From Rufibacter hautae (GTDB taxonomy: Bacteria; Bacteroidota; Bacteroidia; Cytophagales; Hymenobacteraceae): a stretch of 64,000 bases of DNA. The notes under the pieces are model-generated. The model worked only from the letters and a program-made list of their open reading frames with translations. It ran no database searches and was not told the origin of the DNA. The position numbers were made by a program, and so were the translations under genes. The stretch lies in assembly GCF_008271695.1 (NCBI RefSeq), contig NZ_VKKY01000002.1:1550001-1614000 (forward strand), given 5' to 3'. Of the stretch, positions 1 through 8,198 are shown one piece after another; position 1 is the stretch's first letter; every line of letters begins with the position of its first letter.

Positions 1-2
1 CA

Positions 3-740
3 CAGGCTGCCCCTGCCGCCGCACCAGCCCCTCAGGTAGCCGCTCCGGTTCAATCCGGCGAAGCCTTCACCGAGGTTCCGGTATCGCAGATGCGCAAGGT
101 GATTGCCCGCCGTCTGTCAGAGAGCTTGTTCACCGCGCCGCACTTCTACCTGACCATGGAGATTGACATGGACAAGGCCATGGAAGCCCGCGTGAGCATG
201 AACGAGGTGGCTCCAGTGAAAGTGTCCTTCAACGACATGGTGATCAAAGCCGCTGCTGCTGCCCTGCGCAAGCATCCAGCCGTGAACTCTTCCTGGTTGG
301 GCGACAAGATCCGCTACAACAACGTGGTGAACATTGGCGTGGCCGTAGCCGTGGAAGAAGGCCTGTTGGTACCAGTGGTGCGCAACGCCGACCAGAAATC
401 ACTCTCCACCATCTCTGCCGAGGTGAAAGACCTGGGCGGCAAAGCCAAATCCAAGAAACTCCAGCCATCTGACTGGGAAGGTAGCACTTTCACTATCTCA
501 AACCTGGGCATGTTCGGGATTGAGGAATTCACCGCCATCATCAACCCACCAGATGCGTGTATCTTGGCCGTTGGTGGTATCAAGCAGACCCCAGTGGTGA
601 AGAATGGTCAGATCCAGATCGGCAACGTGATGAAAGTGACCTTGTCTTGCGATCACCGCGTGGTAGACGGCGCCGTTGGCTCCGCCTTCCTGCAGACCCT
701 GAAAGGCTTCCTGGAAGATCCGGTTAGAATGCTGGTGTGA
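3..740 (+). CDS. 2-oxo acid dehydrogenase E2 component, C-terminal part (5' end outside window)
   Basis: This is the C-terminal part of a dihydrolipoamide acyltransferase, the E2 core of a 2-oxo acid dehydrogenase complex, most likely pyruvate dehydrogenase. The frame is open from base 3, so the gene begins before the window. Visible are an Ala/Pro-rich linker of about 20 residues and then the catalytic domain. That domain opens with VSQMRKVIARRLSES and ends with DHRVVDG, the His/Asp motif that transfers the acyl group from lipoyl-lysine to CoA. The lipoyl and subunit-binding domains must lie upstream. An ATG at base 90 is internal, because conserved residues continue before it. Whether the substrate is pyruvate or a branched-chain 2-oxo acid cannot be told from this domain. 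A hairpin terminator follows 50 bp after the stop. Confidence 0.93.
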   Translation, partial: QAAPAAAPAPQVAAPVQSGEAFTEVPVSQMRKVIARRLSESLFTAPHFYLTMEIDMDKAMEARVSMNEVAPVKVSFNDMVIKAAAAALRKHPAVNSSWLGDKIRYNNVVNIGVAVAVEEGLLVPVVRNADQKSLSTISAEVKDLGGKAKSKKLQPSDWEGSTFTISNLGMFGIEEFTAIINPPDACILAVGGIKQTPVVKNGQIQIGNVMKVTLSCDHRVVDGAVGSAFLQTLKGFLEDPVRMLV

Positions 741-790
741 TTTAGTTTCTAGTGATTAGTTGTTCGTGATTAGAAAACGAACTTGTTATA

Positions 791-832
791 AGAAAGAGCC
801 GGTGGAGAGATCCATTGGCTCTTTCTGTTTTG
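791..832 (+). terminator. Rho-independent terminator after E2 gene
   Basis: A 10-bp perfect stem (AGAAAGAGCC at 791-800 pairing with 817-826) is followed by a short T-rich run. Confidence 0.7.
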
Positions 833-884
833 CGCCTGATTATAAGAAAAGAGCCTCTAAACGTATTTGGCCTTCCATCTTTTG

Positions 885-955
885 GTAGGGGCAATCCCTT
901 GTGGTTGCCCTAACGGTTGTAGAAGCAAAGGGCAACCACAAGGGATTGCCCCTAC
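885..955. repeat. REP/BIME-like inverted pair with GTAG foot
   Basis: Bases 885-910 and 930-955 are perfect 26-bp reverse complements separated by 19 bp. Each arm begins with GTAG followed by its own small hairpin (GGGCAA ... TTGCCC). A GTAG foot next to a hairpin is the known hallmark of REP elements mobilised by RAYT transposases; the link to a RAYT in this genome is inference. Confidence 0.65.
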
Positions 956-1022
956 ACTCCAAAGGCGGTTAAGGCATGTTTTTACAAAAAGGTTCGCAAA
1001 ACTCTGTTCTCTTCATAAAGGC

Positions 1023-1060
1023 AAAAAGCCGCTTCAGGAGGTAACCCGAAGCGGCTTTTT
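1023..1060 (-). terminator. Bidirectional terminator downstream of nagB
   Basis: A 13-bp perfect stem (1023-1035 with 1048-1060) carries A-tracts on the left and T-tracts on the right, so it can work on either strand. It lies 22 bp past the nagB stop. Confidence 0.75.
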
Positions 1061-1081
1061 GGTAAGGCAACCTAAAGAAGG

Positions 1082-3004
1082 TTAGTAATGGTAGCGCACA
1101 AAGGCTTCCATGGCTTCGTAGTCTGCCAGGCCGAGTTGGTCGTAGCGGCGGGCGGTCTCGCGGTTGCGCTCCTGGGCACGTACCCAGAACTCGCGCTCAT
1201 CATCGCCGGGGAACACGGGGCGGTCCTTCTGGCTTTGGTGTTTGAAAATGGCGATTCGCTTGCGCTCCACTTCCTGCGGAGATAAGGGAACGGCCATTTC
1301 AATCTCGTGGGTCTCAAATTCGTGCCAGGCGCCGCGGTACATCCACAGCCAGCAATCCTTCACCCACTCCTCGCCTTGCGTCCGCAACCTTCTCAATGCC
1401 TCCACAATGATGTTGAAGCAAACGATGTGGGTGCCGTGTGGATCCTCAAAGTCGCCGGCGGCGAAAACCTGGTGCGGCTTCACCTTCTGCAGCAACTCCA
1501 TGGTAAGTTCAATGTCCTTGTCGGTGACGGGGTTCTTTTTGGTTTTGCCGCTCTCGTAGAAAGGCAGCGCCTGGAAATGGATGTGGTCATCGGGCAGACC
1601 GGCGTAGCGGGCACCGGCAATGGCTTCGCTTTTCCGAATAAAGGCCTTCACGTTCTGGATTTCCGGGGTGTCTACCTGGTTGGGGTGCTTTTGCCCGATG
1701 AAGGTGCGCATCTGCTCGTACACCGAGGTAAGCGACTCGCCATCGTGCCCAATGCTGCGGCTGAAATCAATGGCGAACTCCATGTAGCGCAGCACGTCAT
1801 CATCCCATACCGCGGTGTTCCCAGAGGTCTGGTAGGCTACGTGCACATCGTGGCCTTGGTCTACCAATCTTATAAAGGTACCGCCCATGGAGATCACATC
1901 GTCATCTGGGTGCGGCGAGAAGATGAGCACGCGTTTCTTTGCTGGCTCCGCCCGCTCTGGTCGTTGCGTGTCGTCGGAGTTGGGTTTGCCACCGGGCCAA
2001 CCGGTGATGGTGTGCTGCAGCTGGTTAAAAACGTCTATGTTGATGTTGTAGACAGGTCCGCGGTTCACGCCCAGTTGGGCCATGCCGTGTGCGTTGTAGT
2101 CTTCCTCGGTCAGTTTCAGAATAGGCTTCTTTACATGCTCCGAGAGCCAAAGCACCGCCTTGCGGGTGAGGGCCGCATCCCAAAGGCAGTCTTTCACAAG
2201 CCACGGGGTCCCGTAGCGGGTGAGATCCATGGCGGCGTCCTGGTCCAGCACAAACTCTACGTTATCGGAGAGCTGCAGGTAGGTGGCAGGAACTTCGCCG
2301 GAGATCTCCCCTTCCACTGCTTTCCGCACAATGGATGCTTTCTTGCCGTTCCAAGCCATGAGCACAATCTCCCGAGCCTTGAAGATCGTACCAATGCCCA
2401 TGGTGATGGCTTTGGTGGGCACGTTCTCCTTGCCCCCGAAATCACGGGAGGCATCGCGCCGGGTGAGGTCATCCAGGGTGACCAGCCGGGTACCAGAGTT
2501 AGGCGCGGAGCCCGGTTCGTTAAACCCGATGTGGCCCGTCCGCCCGATGCCCAGCACCTGCAGGTCCAGTCCGCCCAAAGCTTCTATTTTTCGCTCGTAC
2601 TCCAAACAGAAAGCCGGAATCTGGTCCAGCGGCAAGGTACCGTCTGGAATGTTCACGTTCGCCTTGTCAATGTCAATGTGGTTGAACAGGTTCTCGTCCA
2701 TGAACCGTACGTAGCTCTGCGGCGCCGTGGGCTGCATGGGGTAGTACTCGTCCAGGTTGAAGGTGATCACATCCCGGAAACTCAGGCCTTCCTCGCGGTG
2801 CAGGCGGGCCAGCTCGGCATAGACGCCCACCGGGGTGGCACCTGTAGCCAGTCCTAACACCGTTTTTTCGCCTTTGGCCTGCTTTACTTTGATCAAGGCG
2901 GCAATGCGGTGGGCTACGGCGCGGGAGGCCTCGTGCTGGTCGTGGTATACCGTTACCGGCACCTTCTCGTACCGGGTCTCCTCCAAAAGGTTAAGCCTGC
3001 TCAT
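1082..3004 (-). CDS. nagB: Glucosamine-6-phosphate deaminase fused to a PIG-L deacetylase-like domain
   Basis: The N-terminal half (about residues 1-340) is a NagB/6-phosphogluconolactonase-type deaminase that converts glucosamine 6-phosphate to fructose 6-phosphate and ammonia. It shows the NLDEYY segment and the LGIGRTGHIGFNEPG motif. The C-terminal half (from about residue 355) is a PIG-L/LmbE-like domain with the metal-binding SPHPDDDVISMGG motif, the family of zinc N-acetylsugar deacetylases. The fusion suggests deacetylation and deamination of an amino sugar in one protein, but the activity of the second domain is not shown by sequence. The protein is about 640 residues, against about 260 for classical NagB. 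A GTG 42 bp upstream was rejected as start because it overlaps the promoter -7 box (3046-3053). ATG at 3004 gives a normal N-terminus. Confidence 0.93.
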   Translation of the reverse strand: MSRLNLLEETRYEKVPVTVYHDQHEASRAVAHRIAALIKVKQAKGEKTVLGLATGATPVGVYAELARLHREEGLSFRDVITFNLDEYYPMQPTAPQSYVRFMDENLFNHIDIDKANVNIPDGTLPLDQIPAFCLEYERKIEALGGLDLQVLGIGRTGHIGFNEPGSAPNSGTRLVTLDDLTRRDASRDFGGKENVPTKAITMGIGTIFKAREIVLMAWNGKKASIVRKAVEGEISGEVPATYLQLSDNVEFVLDQDAAMDLTRYGTPWLVKDCLWDAALTRKAVLWLSEHVKKPILKLTEEDYNAHGMAQLGVNRGPVYNINIDVFNQLQHTITGWPGGKPNSDDTQRPERAEPAKKRVLIFSPHPDDDVISMGGTFIRLVDQGHDVHVAYQTSGNTAVWDDDVLRYMEFAIDFSRSIGHDGESLTSVYEQMRTFIGQKHPNQVDTPEIQNVKAFIRKSEAIAGARYAGLPDDHIHFQALPFYESGKTKKNPVTDKDIELTMELLQKVKPHQVFAAGDFEDPHGTHIVCFNIIVEALRRLRTQGEEWVKDCWLWMYRGAWHEFETHEIEMAVPLSPQEVERKRIAIFKHQSQKDRPVFPGDDEREFWVRAQERNRETARRYDQLGLADYEAMEAFVRYHY

Positions 3005-3045
3005 AGTCGTATTTTGTTTAGTGGATGGTAGCAAAGTGGAGTTCA

Positions 3046-3074
3046 CAAAGGTAGAAGGACCTACAAATTCACAA
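3046..3074 (-). promoter_or_regulatory. nagB promoter, Bacteroidota type
   Basis: On the minus strand TTG (3074-3072) is followed after 18 bp by TACCTTTG (3053-3046), matching the Bacteroidota consensus TTG-N19-TAnnTTTG. It places the transcript start just before the ATG at 3004 and excludes the upstream GTG. Confidence 0.65.
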
Positions 3075-3173
3075 AATTTAAGAAGGTTAATTTTGTTATT
3101 AAATTTTATGTAAAAACCGGCAAATTCTTCGTATTCTCTCCTGCAATGAAGCGTATTTCTCCAACTTCAAGTT

Positions 3174-3210
3174 GTTTTTAGGGCCTTTTTGAGAAAACAG
3201 GCTCTAAAAG
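3174..3210. repeat. Dispersed palindrome copy
   Basis: Arms TTTTTAGGGCCTTTTT and AAAACAGGCTCTAAAA are imperfect reverse complements around GAG. It lies between the divergent nagB and hslV promoters. Confidence 0.6.
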
Positions 3211-3262
3211 GATCTCCAAAATTGGCAATCCTTGCAAAAGGACTGGGCAAAACGGGCTGGTA

Positions 3263-3292
3263 TTGGGTAAGTTCGGGTATTAGGAAACTTTG
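3263..3292 (+). promoter_or_regulatory. Candidate hslV promoter
   Basis: TTG (3263-3265), a 19-bp spacer and AAACTTTG (3285-3292) differ from the Bacteroidota consensus by one base in the -7 box. A second possible box, TACTTTCG, lies at 3296-3303. Confidence 0.4.
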
Positions 3293-3349
3293 TCGTACTT
3301 TCGCGGCACCAAACAGGAGGCGCAGTCTTCTCACTAAGAAAGCAATAGC

Positions 3350-3889
3350 ATGACTAAAATACGTTCAACCACCGTGCTGGGCATTTACCATAACGGAGAA
3401 GTGGCGCTGGGTGCCGATGGCCAGGCCACTATGGATAAATACATTGCCAAGAGCAACGTACGCAAGATCCGGAAACTGCAGGACGGCAAGATCGTGACGG
3501 GCTTTGCCGGTTCCACCGCCGATGCCTTCACCCTGCTGGAGCGCTTCGAGGAGAAACTTGGCGCCTACAGCAACAACATGAAACGGGCCGCCATTGAACT
3601 GGCCAAAGACTGGCGCAAGGACCAGTACCTGCGCAAGCTGGAGGCCATGATGGTGGTAGCCAACAAAGAGGAACTGCTCATCATCTCGGGCACCGGCGAC
3701 GTGCTGGAACCAGATTACCAGATCGCCGCCATCGGGTCTGGCAGCACCTACGCGCAGTCAGCGGCCCTGGCCCTGAAGAAGCACGCCCCGCACCTCACCG
3801 CCGAGGAAATGGTACGCGAGGCCCTCACCATCGCCGCCGATATCTGTATCTACACAAATCATAATTTCATTATTGAGAAACCGAACTAA
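3350..3889 (+). CDS. hslV: ATP-dependent protease peptidase subunit HslV
   Basis: HslV (ClpQ) is the proteasome-like peptidase of the HslUV cytoplasmic protease. The sequence reads STTVLGIYHNG near the start, so removal of the first six residues would expose Thr7 as the N-terminal catalytic nucleophile. The GADGQATM, GFAGSTADAFTL, LAKDWR and GDICIYTNH-like (here ADICIYTNH) segments of the family are all present. Length (179 residues) is normal. Its partner ATPase hslU is not adjacent, although it often is in other phyla, so HslU must be encoded elsewhere. The gene stands alone; 111 bp separate it from the next gene. Confidence 0.96.
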   Translation: MTKIRSTTVLGIYHNGEVALGADGQATMDKYIAKSNVRKIRKLQDGKIVTGFAGSTADAFTLLERFEEKLGAYSNNMKRAAIELAKDWRKDQYLRKLEAMMVVANKEELLIISGTGDVLEPDYQIAAIGSGSTYAQSAALALKKHAPHLTAEEMVREALTIAADICIYTNHNFIIEKPN

Positions 3890-4000
3890 GCCGGGAGTAT
3901 CTCTGTTTGCATTTTGAACCTCAAAAAACGGGAATCTAAACGCCCTCACCAGGTTTAAATTGCTTTATTTCAAGCTTTTAAAAAACGATCAAGAAAAAGA

Positions 4001-4972
4001 ATGAAGGTAACTCAGTTCCTGAAAGACCATTACAAGCACTTCAACGCTGCTGCGTTAATTGATGCCGCCGAAGGCTATAAGACGCACCTGAACAACGGCG
4101 GTAAAATGATGATCACCCTGGCCGGTGCCATGAGTACCGCTGAGTTGGGAATCATTTTAGCCGAAATGATCCGTCAGGACAAAGTGCAGGCTATTACCTG
4201 TACCGGTGCCAACCTGGAAGAAGACATCTTCAACCTGGTAGCCCATGATTTCTACGAGCGCATTCCTAACTACCGCGATTTGACCCCGCAAGACGAGCAA
4301 GACCTGCTGGACCGTCACCTGAACCGCGTTACCGATACCTGTATTCCTGAGGAAGAGGCCATGCGCCGTCTGGAGCACACCGTGTTGAAATACTGGCAGA
4401 AAGCCGACCAGGCTGGTGAGGCGTATTTCCCGCACCAGTTCTTCTACCAGATACTGTTGTCTGGTGATTTGGAGCAGTATTACCAAATTGACCCTAAAAA
4501 CAGCTGGATGCTGGAAGCGGCCAAGAAGAACCTGCCTATCTTCGTACCGGGCTGGGAAGACTCTACCTTGGGTAACATCTACACCGGGCACGTAATCTCC
4601 GGCGATATCAAGAATGTGCATACCATGAGAACCGGTATCCAGTACATGATGGAGTTGGCCGAGTGGTACACCCAAACCGCGACTGAGGAGTCTACCATTG
4701 GTTTCTTCCAGATTGGCGGGGGTATTGCCGGTGACTTCCCTATCTGCGTGGTGCCTATGCTGCACCAGGATTTACAGCGCACCGGGGTTCCGTTGTGGGG
4801 GTATTTCGCCCAGATCTCTGACTCTACCACCAGCTACGGCTCTTACTCCGGCGCGGTGCCAAACGAGAAGATCACCTGGGGTAAACTAGGCATTGAAACG
4901 CCTAAATACGTGATTGAGTCTGATGCTACCATTGTGGCACCTTTGGTGTTCGCAATCGTGCTGGACATGTAA
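4001..4972 (+). CDS. Deoxyhypusine synthase family protein
   Basis: A 323-residue protein of the deoxyhypusine synthase fold, an NAD-dependent enzyme that cleaves spermidine and transfers its aminobutyl group through a lysine imine. The C-terminal SGAVPNEKITWGK segment matches the active-site region of eukaryotic DHS (SGA-P-E--SWGK), placing the catalytic lysine at Lys295. GWEDSTLGNIYTGHV and the glycine-rich IGGGIAGDFPI segments, likely part of the NAD site, are also present. Bacteria lack eIF5A, the eukaryotic substrate. Some bacterial members of this fold make homospermidine instead, which is a reasonable guess here; the true acceptor is unknown. It is monocistronic with a strong terminator at 4996-5026. 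A polyamine-related operon lies at the far end of the window, but no direct link is visible. Confidence 0.85.
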   Translation: MKVTQFLKDHYKHFNAAALIDAAEGYKTHLNNGGKMMITLAGAMSTAELGIILAEMIRQDKVQAITCTGANLEEDIFNLVAHDFYERIPNYRDLTPQDEQDLLDRHLNRVTDTCIPEEEAMRRLEHTVLKYWQKADQAGEAYFPHQFFYQILLSGDLEQYYQIDPKNSWMLEAAKKNLPIFVPGWEDSTLGNIYTGHVISGDIKNVHTMRTGIQYMMELAEWYTQTATEESTIGFFQIGGGIAGDFPICVVPMLHQDLQRTGVPLWGYFAQISDSTTSYGSYSGAVPNEKITWGKLGIETPKYVIESDATIVAPLVFAIVLDM

Positions 4973-4995
4973 TACATCCAATAGCTTATTACCAG

Positions 4996-5026
4996 AAAAG
5001 GCGGAAGAATCTTCCGCCTTTTTTTA
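4996..5026 (+). terminator. Terminator after the deoxyhypusine synthase-like gene
   Basis: AAAGGCGGAAGA and its reverse complement stand almost back to back (4997-5021), followed by a run of seven T. Confidence 0.85.
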
Positions 5027-5111
5027 TGCACTCTCGTGTTACTATTTCAATAAATTTTAATAACTTGTATGTAAGACACCATTGACGTACGCTTGAAACT
5101 CACTGGTAATC

Positions 5112-5816
5112 ATGCTGATACAACACCTTCACCTTTTTGCCAGGAACTTAGCCAAACAGCGGTTTTTTTACACCCAAACCCTGGGGCTTGCCTTGGTGCA
5201 GGCTTCACCTACTTCTTTTACCATCCAAACGCGATCTTCCCACATAACCTTTACCCAAACCACCGAAGCGGAAGCTCTGCATTACCATTTTGCCTTCAAC
5301 ATCCCTGAGAACCAACTAAGCCAGGCCAAAACCTGGCTGCAGGCCCGCACCAGTTTGTTAATGAAAGACGGCGTGGACCAGTTTGTGTTTGCTCCTGGCT
5401 GGAACGCGGAAGGAATCTACTTCCAAGATCCAGAGGAGAATGTCTTGGAATTCATCTGCCGCCATAACCTGGCTACTACTTCTGCAGCGCCCTTCGGCCC
5501 GGAAAGTATCCTAGGCGTGAGTGAGATAGGCTTGGTAGTACCTGAGGTATCTTCAGCGGTTCATGCGTTGTTCCAGATGACGGGCTTACGGGTTTGGCAG
5601 GAAGCAGGTCCAGACTTCAAAGCCGTGGGGGATGAAACGGGCTTGTTTATCGTGGTACAGGAAGGCAGAGTGTGGTTCCCGACCCAAATACTAGCCCAAC
5701 CTATTAACCTCAGGGTGACCTTTACGCAGCACGGCAAGGAGTATCAGCTACAAGGGGCAGAAGGCAGTATTCAGATCACCGAATTAATTCCGGAAAAGGA
5801 GGAAATACTGGCCTGA
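5112..5816 (+). CDS. VOC family (glyoxalase/dioxygenase fold) protein
   Basis: A 234-residue protein of the vicinal oxygen chelate superfamily. The N-terminal module runs from IQHLHLFARNLAKQRFFYTQTLGL to IYFQDPEENVLEFICRHNL, with the typical DPEENVLEF strand near a metal-ligand Glu. A second, more degenerate module starts near ILGVSEIGLVVPEVSSAVHALF. The order His ... Glu ... suggests a divalent metal centre, but the substrate cannot be read from the sequence. Glyoxalase, ring-cleavage dioxygenase and antibiotic-binding proteins all share this fold. There is no operon partner; a degenerate palindrome copy follows the stop. Confidence 0.75.
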   Translation: MLIQHLHLFARNLAKQRFFYTQTLGLALVQASPTSFTIQTRSSHITFTQTTEAEALHYHFAFNIPENQLSQAKTWLQARTSLLMKDGVDQFVFAPGWNAEGIYFQDPEENVLEFICRHNLATTSAAPFGPESILGVSEIGLVVPEVSSAVHALFQMTGLRVWQEAGPDFKAVGDETGLFIVVQEGRVWFPTQILAQPINLRVTFTQHGKEYQLQGAEGSIQITELIPEKEEILA

Positions 5817-5921
5817 TGCGTGATTAGCCTGTTTTTTCATTTTCCGCTAAAATTTTAAAACCTTCCATGATTGCAAAATCGTAAGTAACGGAGATACAGA
5901 ATTTTAAACACGAAAGAAAAA

Positions 5922-6518
5922 ATGAGAAAGCACTACCTTCTGTCAAAAATCCTTCTGGTAATTGTAATGGGCGCGTTAAGTAGCTGCCTGGGTTTCGGAC
6001 ACCGCAAATTTGGTTCAGATTACAGTTACGCGGGTGCTTTCCATAAGTACCGGACCTTCAATTTCATCACCCACGCCTCTGAAGAAGACAGCACCACCCT
6101 TAAGAACTACGAAGTGCTGAAGAAATACATCAGGGAGCGGCTGGAGATTCAGGGGTACGAGTACAGTGACAAGAAACCGGATTTGCTGGTGAGTTACTAC
6201 ATCTATTACAATGACCTGAACATGAAGGGATACGAGCAGGAGGAGTTTGACATTTGGCTCGTGAACAACGAGGAACCCAACAACAAAGAGCATGAGGCGT
6301 ACCGGCCCATTAAAATGTACATGAGCCAGGGCACCCTGCTGGTGACCTTGCTGGACCATAAAAAGCAGAACGCCGTGTGGCAGGGCTATACCTCCGGGGT
6401 ACTCTCAGACCCTTCCACCGAGAACACCGCCTACCTTAACCGGGCCGTGAGGACCATCTTTGACCAGTACCGCGTATTCCGGAAAGGCTACCTCCGAGAG
6501 AACTCCTCGGCCAACTAA
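5922..6518 (+). CDS. DUF4136 family lipoprotein
   Basis: A 198-residue predicted lipoprotein. It begins with a short basic region and a hydrophobic segment ending in the lipobox LSSC (Cys near residue 22). The mature part, with YAGAFHKYRTFNF and KPDLLVSYYIYYND, is the DUF4136 domain, common in Bacteroidota envelope proteins of unknown function. It probably faces the periplasm from a lipid anchor. A strong hairpin terminator follows at 6553-6606. No functional partner is visible next to it. Confidence 0.75.
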   Translation: MRKHYLLSKILLVIVMGALSSCLGFGHRKFGSDYSYAGAFHKYRTFNFITHASEEDSTTLKNYEVLKKYIRERLEIQGYEYSDKKPDLLVSYYIYYNDLNMKGYEQEEFDIWLVNNEEPNNKEHEAYRPIKMYMSQGTLLVTLLDHKKQNAVWQGYTSGVLSDPSTENTAYLNRAVRTIFDQYRVFRKGYLRENSSAN

Positions 6519-6552
6519 GGTCCTGCCAGGCTTTAAAAATTCTTATTCACAT

Positions 6553-6606
6553 AAAGTGGGTTTTGCAGTCGATTTTTCTAAATCGGCCGCAAAACCCACT
6601 TTTATT
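6553..6606 (+). terminator. Terminator after the DUF4136 gene
   Basis: A 14-bp perfect outer stem (6553-6566 with 6589-6602) encloses an inner GATTT/AATC pairing and ends in a T-rich tail. It rules out translation starts of the next gene before about 6610. Confidence 0.8.
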
Positions 6607-6715
6607 TTATAGCTTGTTCCCCAAAAACAGCCCTAAAAAGAAACGTGAACGCATAGGCTTACAACCTCATTTGACAAGCCGCGTTCCTGTTCTTGAAAAA
6701 ACCGATTCAGAGTTA

Positions 6716-8149
6716 ATGACGCTTCAATCATATCCCCTAGAACCCACGGCACAAGAACGTGCAGCGGTTCAACAGGCCGTGGAAACTTATGTCCAGAATT
6801 TCTTAACCCAACTTCCTACCCTGCCCGCCTTTGTGGACACGCCGGAGAAAGGAGCCGGTCTGCTGGAAAGCCCGCTGGAAGAAACACCCATCCAGATAGA
6901 AGAGGCTTTGGGCTTGCTGCAGCGGGAGGTAGACGTACCGGGCATCAACTCTGCCTCTGGCGGACACTTGGGCTACATTCCGGGAGGTGGGTTGTATTAC
7001 TCAGGCTTGGGGGATTACCTGGCCGCCGTCACCAATAAATACGCCGGCATCTTCTTCTCGGCTCCTGGCGCGGTGCGCATGGAGAACATGCTGCTCCGCT
7101 GGATGGCTAGCCTGATAGGCTTTCCGGCAGACGCCGCCGGTAACCTCACCTCTGGGGGCAGCATCGCCAGCCTCATTGCCTTGGCCACCGCCCGCGATGC
7201 CCAGAAAATCACCAGCCGCATTATCCCCGATGCCGTGGTCTACACCACCGCCCACGCGCACCATTGCCTAGACAAAGCCCTCCGGATTGCCGGACTGGGG
7301 GAATGCCCGGTGCGGCACATCCCCATGGATGCTCAGTACCGCATGCAGGCCGAGGCTTTGGAGAGTGCCATCAAAGAAGACAAAGCGGCTGGCTTGAAGC
7401 CTTGGCTCCTCATTGTCTCAGCGGGCACCACCGATGTGGGCGCGATTGACCCTTTGAACGAACTAGCCCAAATTACCAGAGAACACGGGCTGTGGTACCA
7501 CGTGGATGCCGCTTACGGTGGGTTCTTTGCGCTGTCACCTTCCGGCAAACCAAGGTTAGCGGGAATTGAAGCAGCCGACTCTGTGGTGATGGACCCTCAT
7601 AAAGGTTTGTTTATTCCGTATGGCTTAGGCGCGGTGCTCATCAAAAACAGGCAGCAGACCGCCGAGACGCATCATTACTTAGCCAACTATATGCAAGATG
7701 CCCTCTCCGCCACAGAGGAAGCTTCCCCGGCAGACTTGTCACCGGAACTGAGCAAGCATTTCAGGGGGCTTCGGTTGTGGCTTCCATTGAAACTACACGG
7801 GGTAGCTGCTTTCCGCGATGCTTTGGAAGAGAAATTGAACTTAGCGCAGTATGCTTATCAGCAATTACAGCAAACGGCTGGCTTTGAAGCACCGGTGGCA
7901 CCGGAGTTATCCGTGGTGATCTTCCGCTACATTCCAGAGGCTATCACAGACGTGAATGAGTTCAACCAGAAGCTGATCAAAGCGGTGCAGCAAGACGGTC
8001 GGGTGTTCCTTTCCTCCACCCTCCTGGATAACAATTTCATGCTTCGACTGGCTATACTTTCCTTTAGAACGCACCAGGAAACCATTGACCTGGCTTTGAC
8101 CATCCTGCGGGAAAAGGCCGCGGAGTTGGAACAGGAACTAAAAGGTTAG
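6716..8149 (+). CDS. Pyridoxal-phosphate-dependent amino acid decarboxylase (group II)
   Basis: A 477-residue PLP enzyme of the aromatic-L-amino-acid/glutamate decarboxylase family. Visible are the HVDAAYGGF segment that holds the PLP pyridine nitrogen Asp, and DPHKGLFIPYG, in which Lys296 forms the Schiff base. A GGHLGYIPGGG substrate loop lies near the N-terminus and a SGGSIASLIALATAR cofactor segment follows. The family removes the carboxyl group from an amino acid; the substrate (aromatic amino acid, glutamate, 2,4-diaminobutyrate or other) is not decidable from these motifs. The ATG at 6716 was chosen because the in-frame extension upstream runs through the preceding terminator. The gene appears monocistronic. 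Confidence 0.85.
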   Translation: MTLQSYPLEPTAQERAAVQQAVETYVQNFLTQLPTLPAFVDTPEKGAGLLESPLEETPIQIEEALGLLQREVDVPGINSASGGHLGYIPGGGLYYSGLGDYLAAVTNKYAGIFFSAPGAVRMENMLLRWMASLIGFPADAAGNLTSGGSIASLIALATARDAQKITSRIIPDAVVYTTAHAHHCLDKALRIAGLGECPVRHIPMDAQYRMQAEALESAIKEDKAAGLKPWLLIVSAGTTDVGAIDPLNELAQITREHGLWYHVDAAYGGFFALSPSGKPRLAGIEAADSVVMDPHKGLFIPYGLGAVLIKNRQQTAETHHYLANYMQDALSATEEASPADLSPELSKHFRGLRLWLPLKLHGVAAFRDALEEKLNLAQYAYQQLQQTAGFEAPVAPELSVVIFRYIPEAITDVNEFNQKLIKAVQQDGRVFLSSTLLDNNFMLRLAILSFRTHQETIDLALTILREKAAELEQELKG

Positions 8150-8198
8150 AGAAGCTCTGCCCAATTAAAGTTTTGGCGATGAGGTTTACTGGATTGGA

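Larger units (their letters stand above)
741..1081. other. Intergenic region between E2 gene and nagB
   Basis: A convergent gene gap of about 340 bp with no convincing gene. It holds the E2 terminator (791-832), a GTAG-footed REP-like inverted pair (885-955) and a bidirectional terminator (1023-1060) that serves nagB. Confidence 0.7.
3005..3349. other. Divergent intergenic region nagB / hslV
   Basis: About 345 bp without a gene. It contains the nagB promoter (minus strand), one copy of the dispersed palindrome (3174-3210) and a candidate hslV promoter (3263-3292). Confidence 0.6.

Noticed and set aside
867-1085. 72-codon frame between the E2 gene and nagB
   Set aside because: It runs through the REP-like inverted repeat and a terminator hairpin.
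1307-2857. Long open frame of about 516 codons antisense to nagB
   Set aside because: Its translation has no family features and its codons mirror the high-GC third positions of nagB; it is a shadow frame.
4001-4972. True deoxyhypusine synthase acting on eIF5A
   Set aside because: Bacteria have no eIF5A; the family assignment is kept but the function is left open.
6563-6715. N-terminal extension of the PLP decarboxylase
   Set aside because: It starts inside the terminator of the previous gene and has no conserved sequence.
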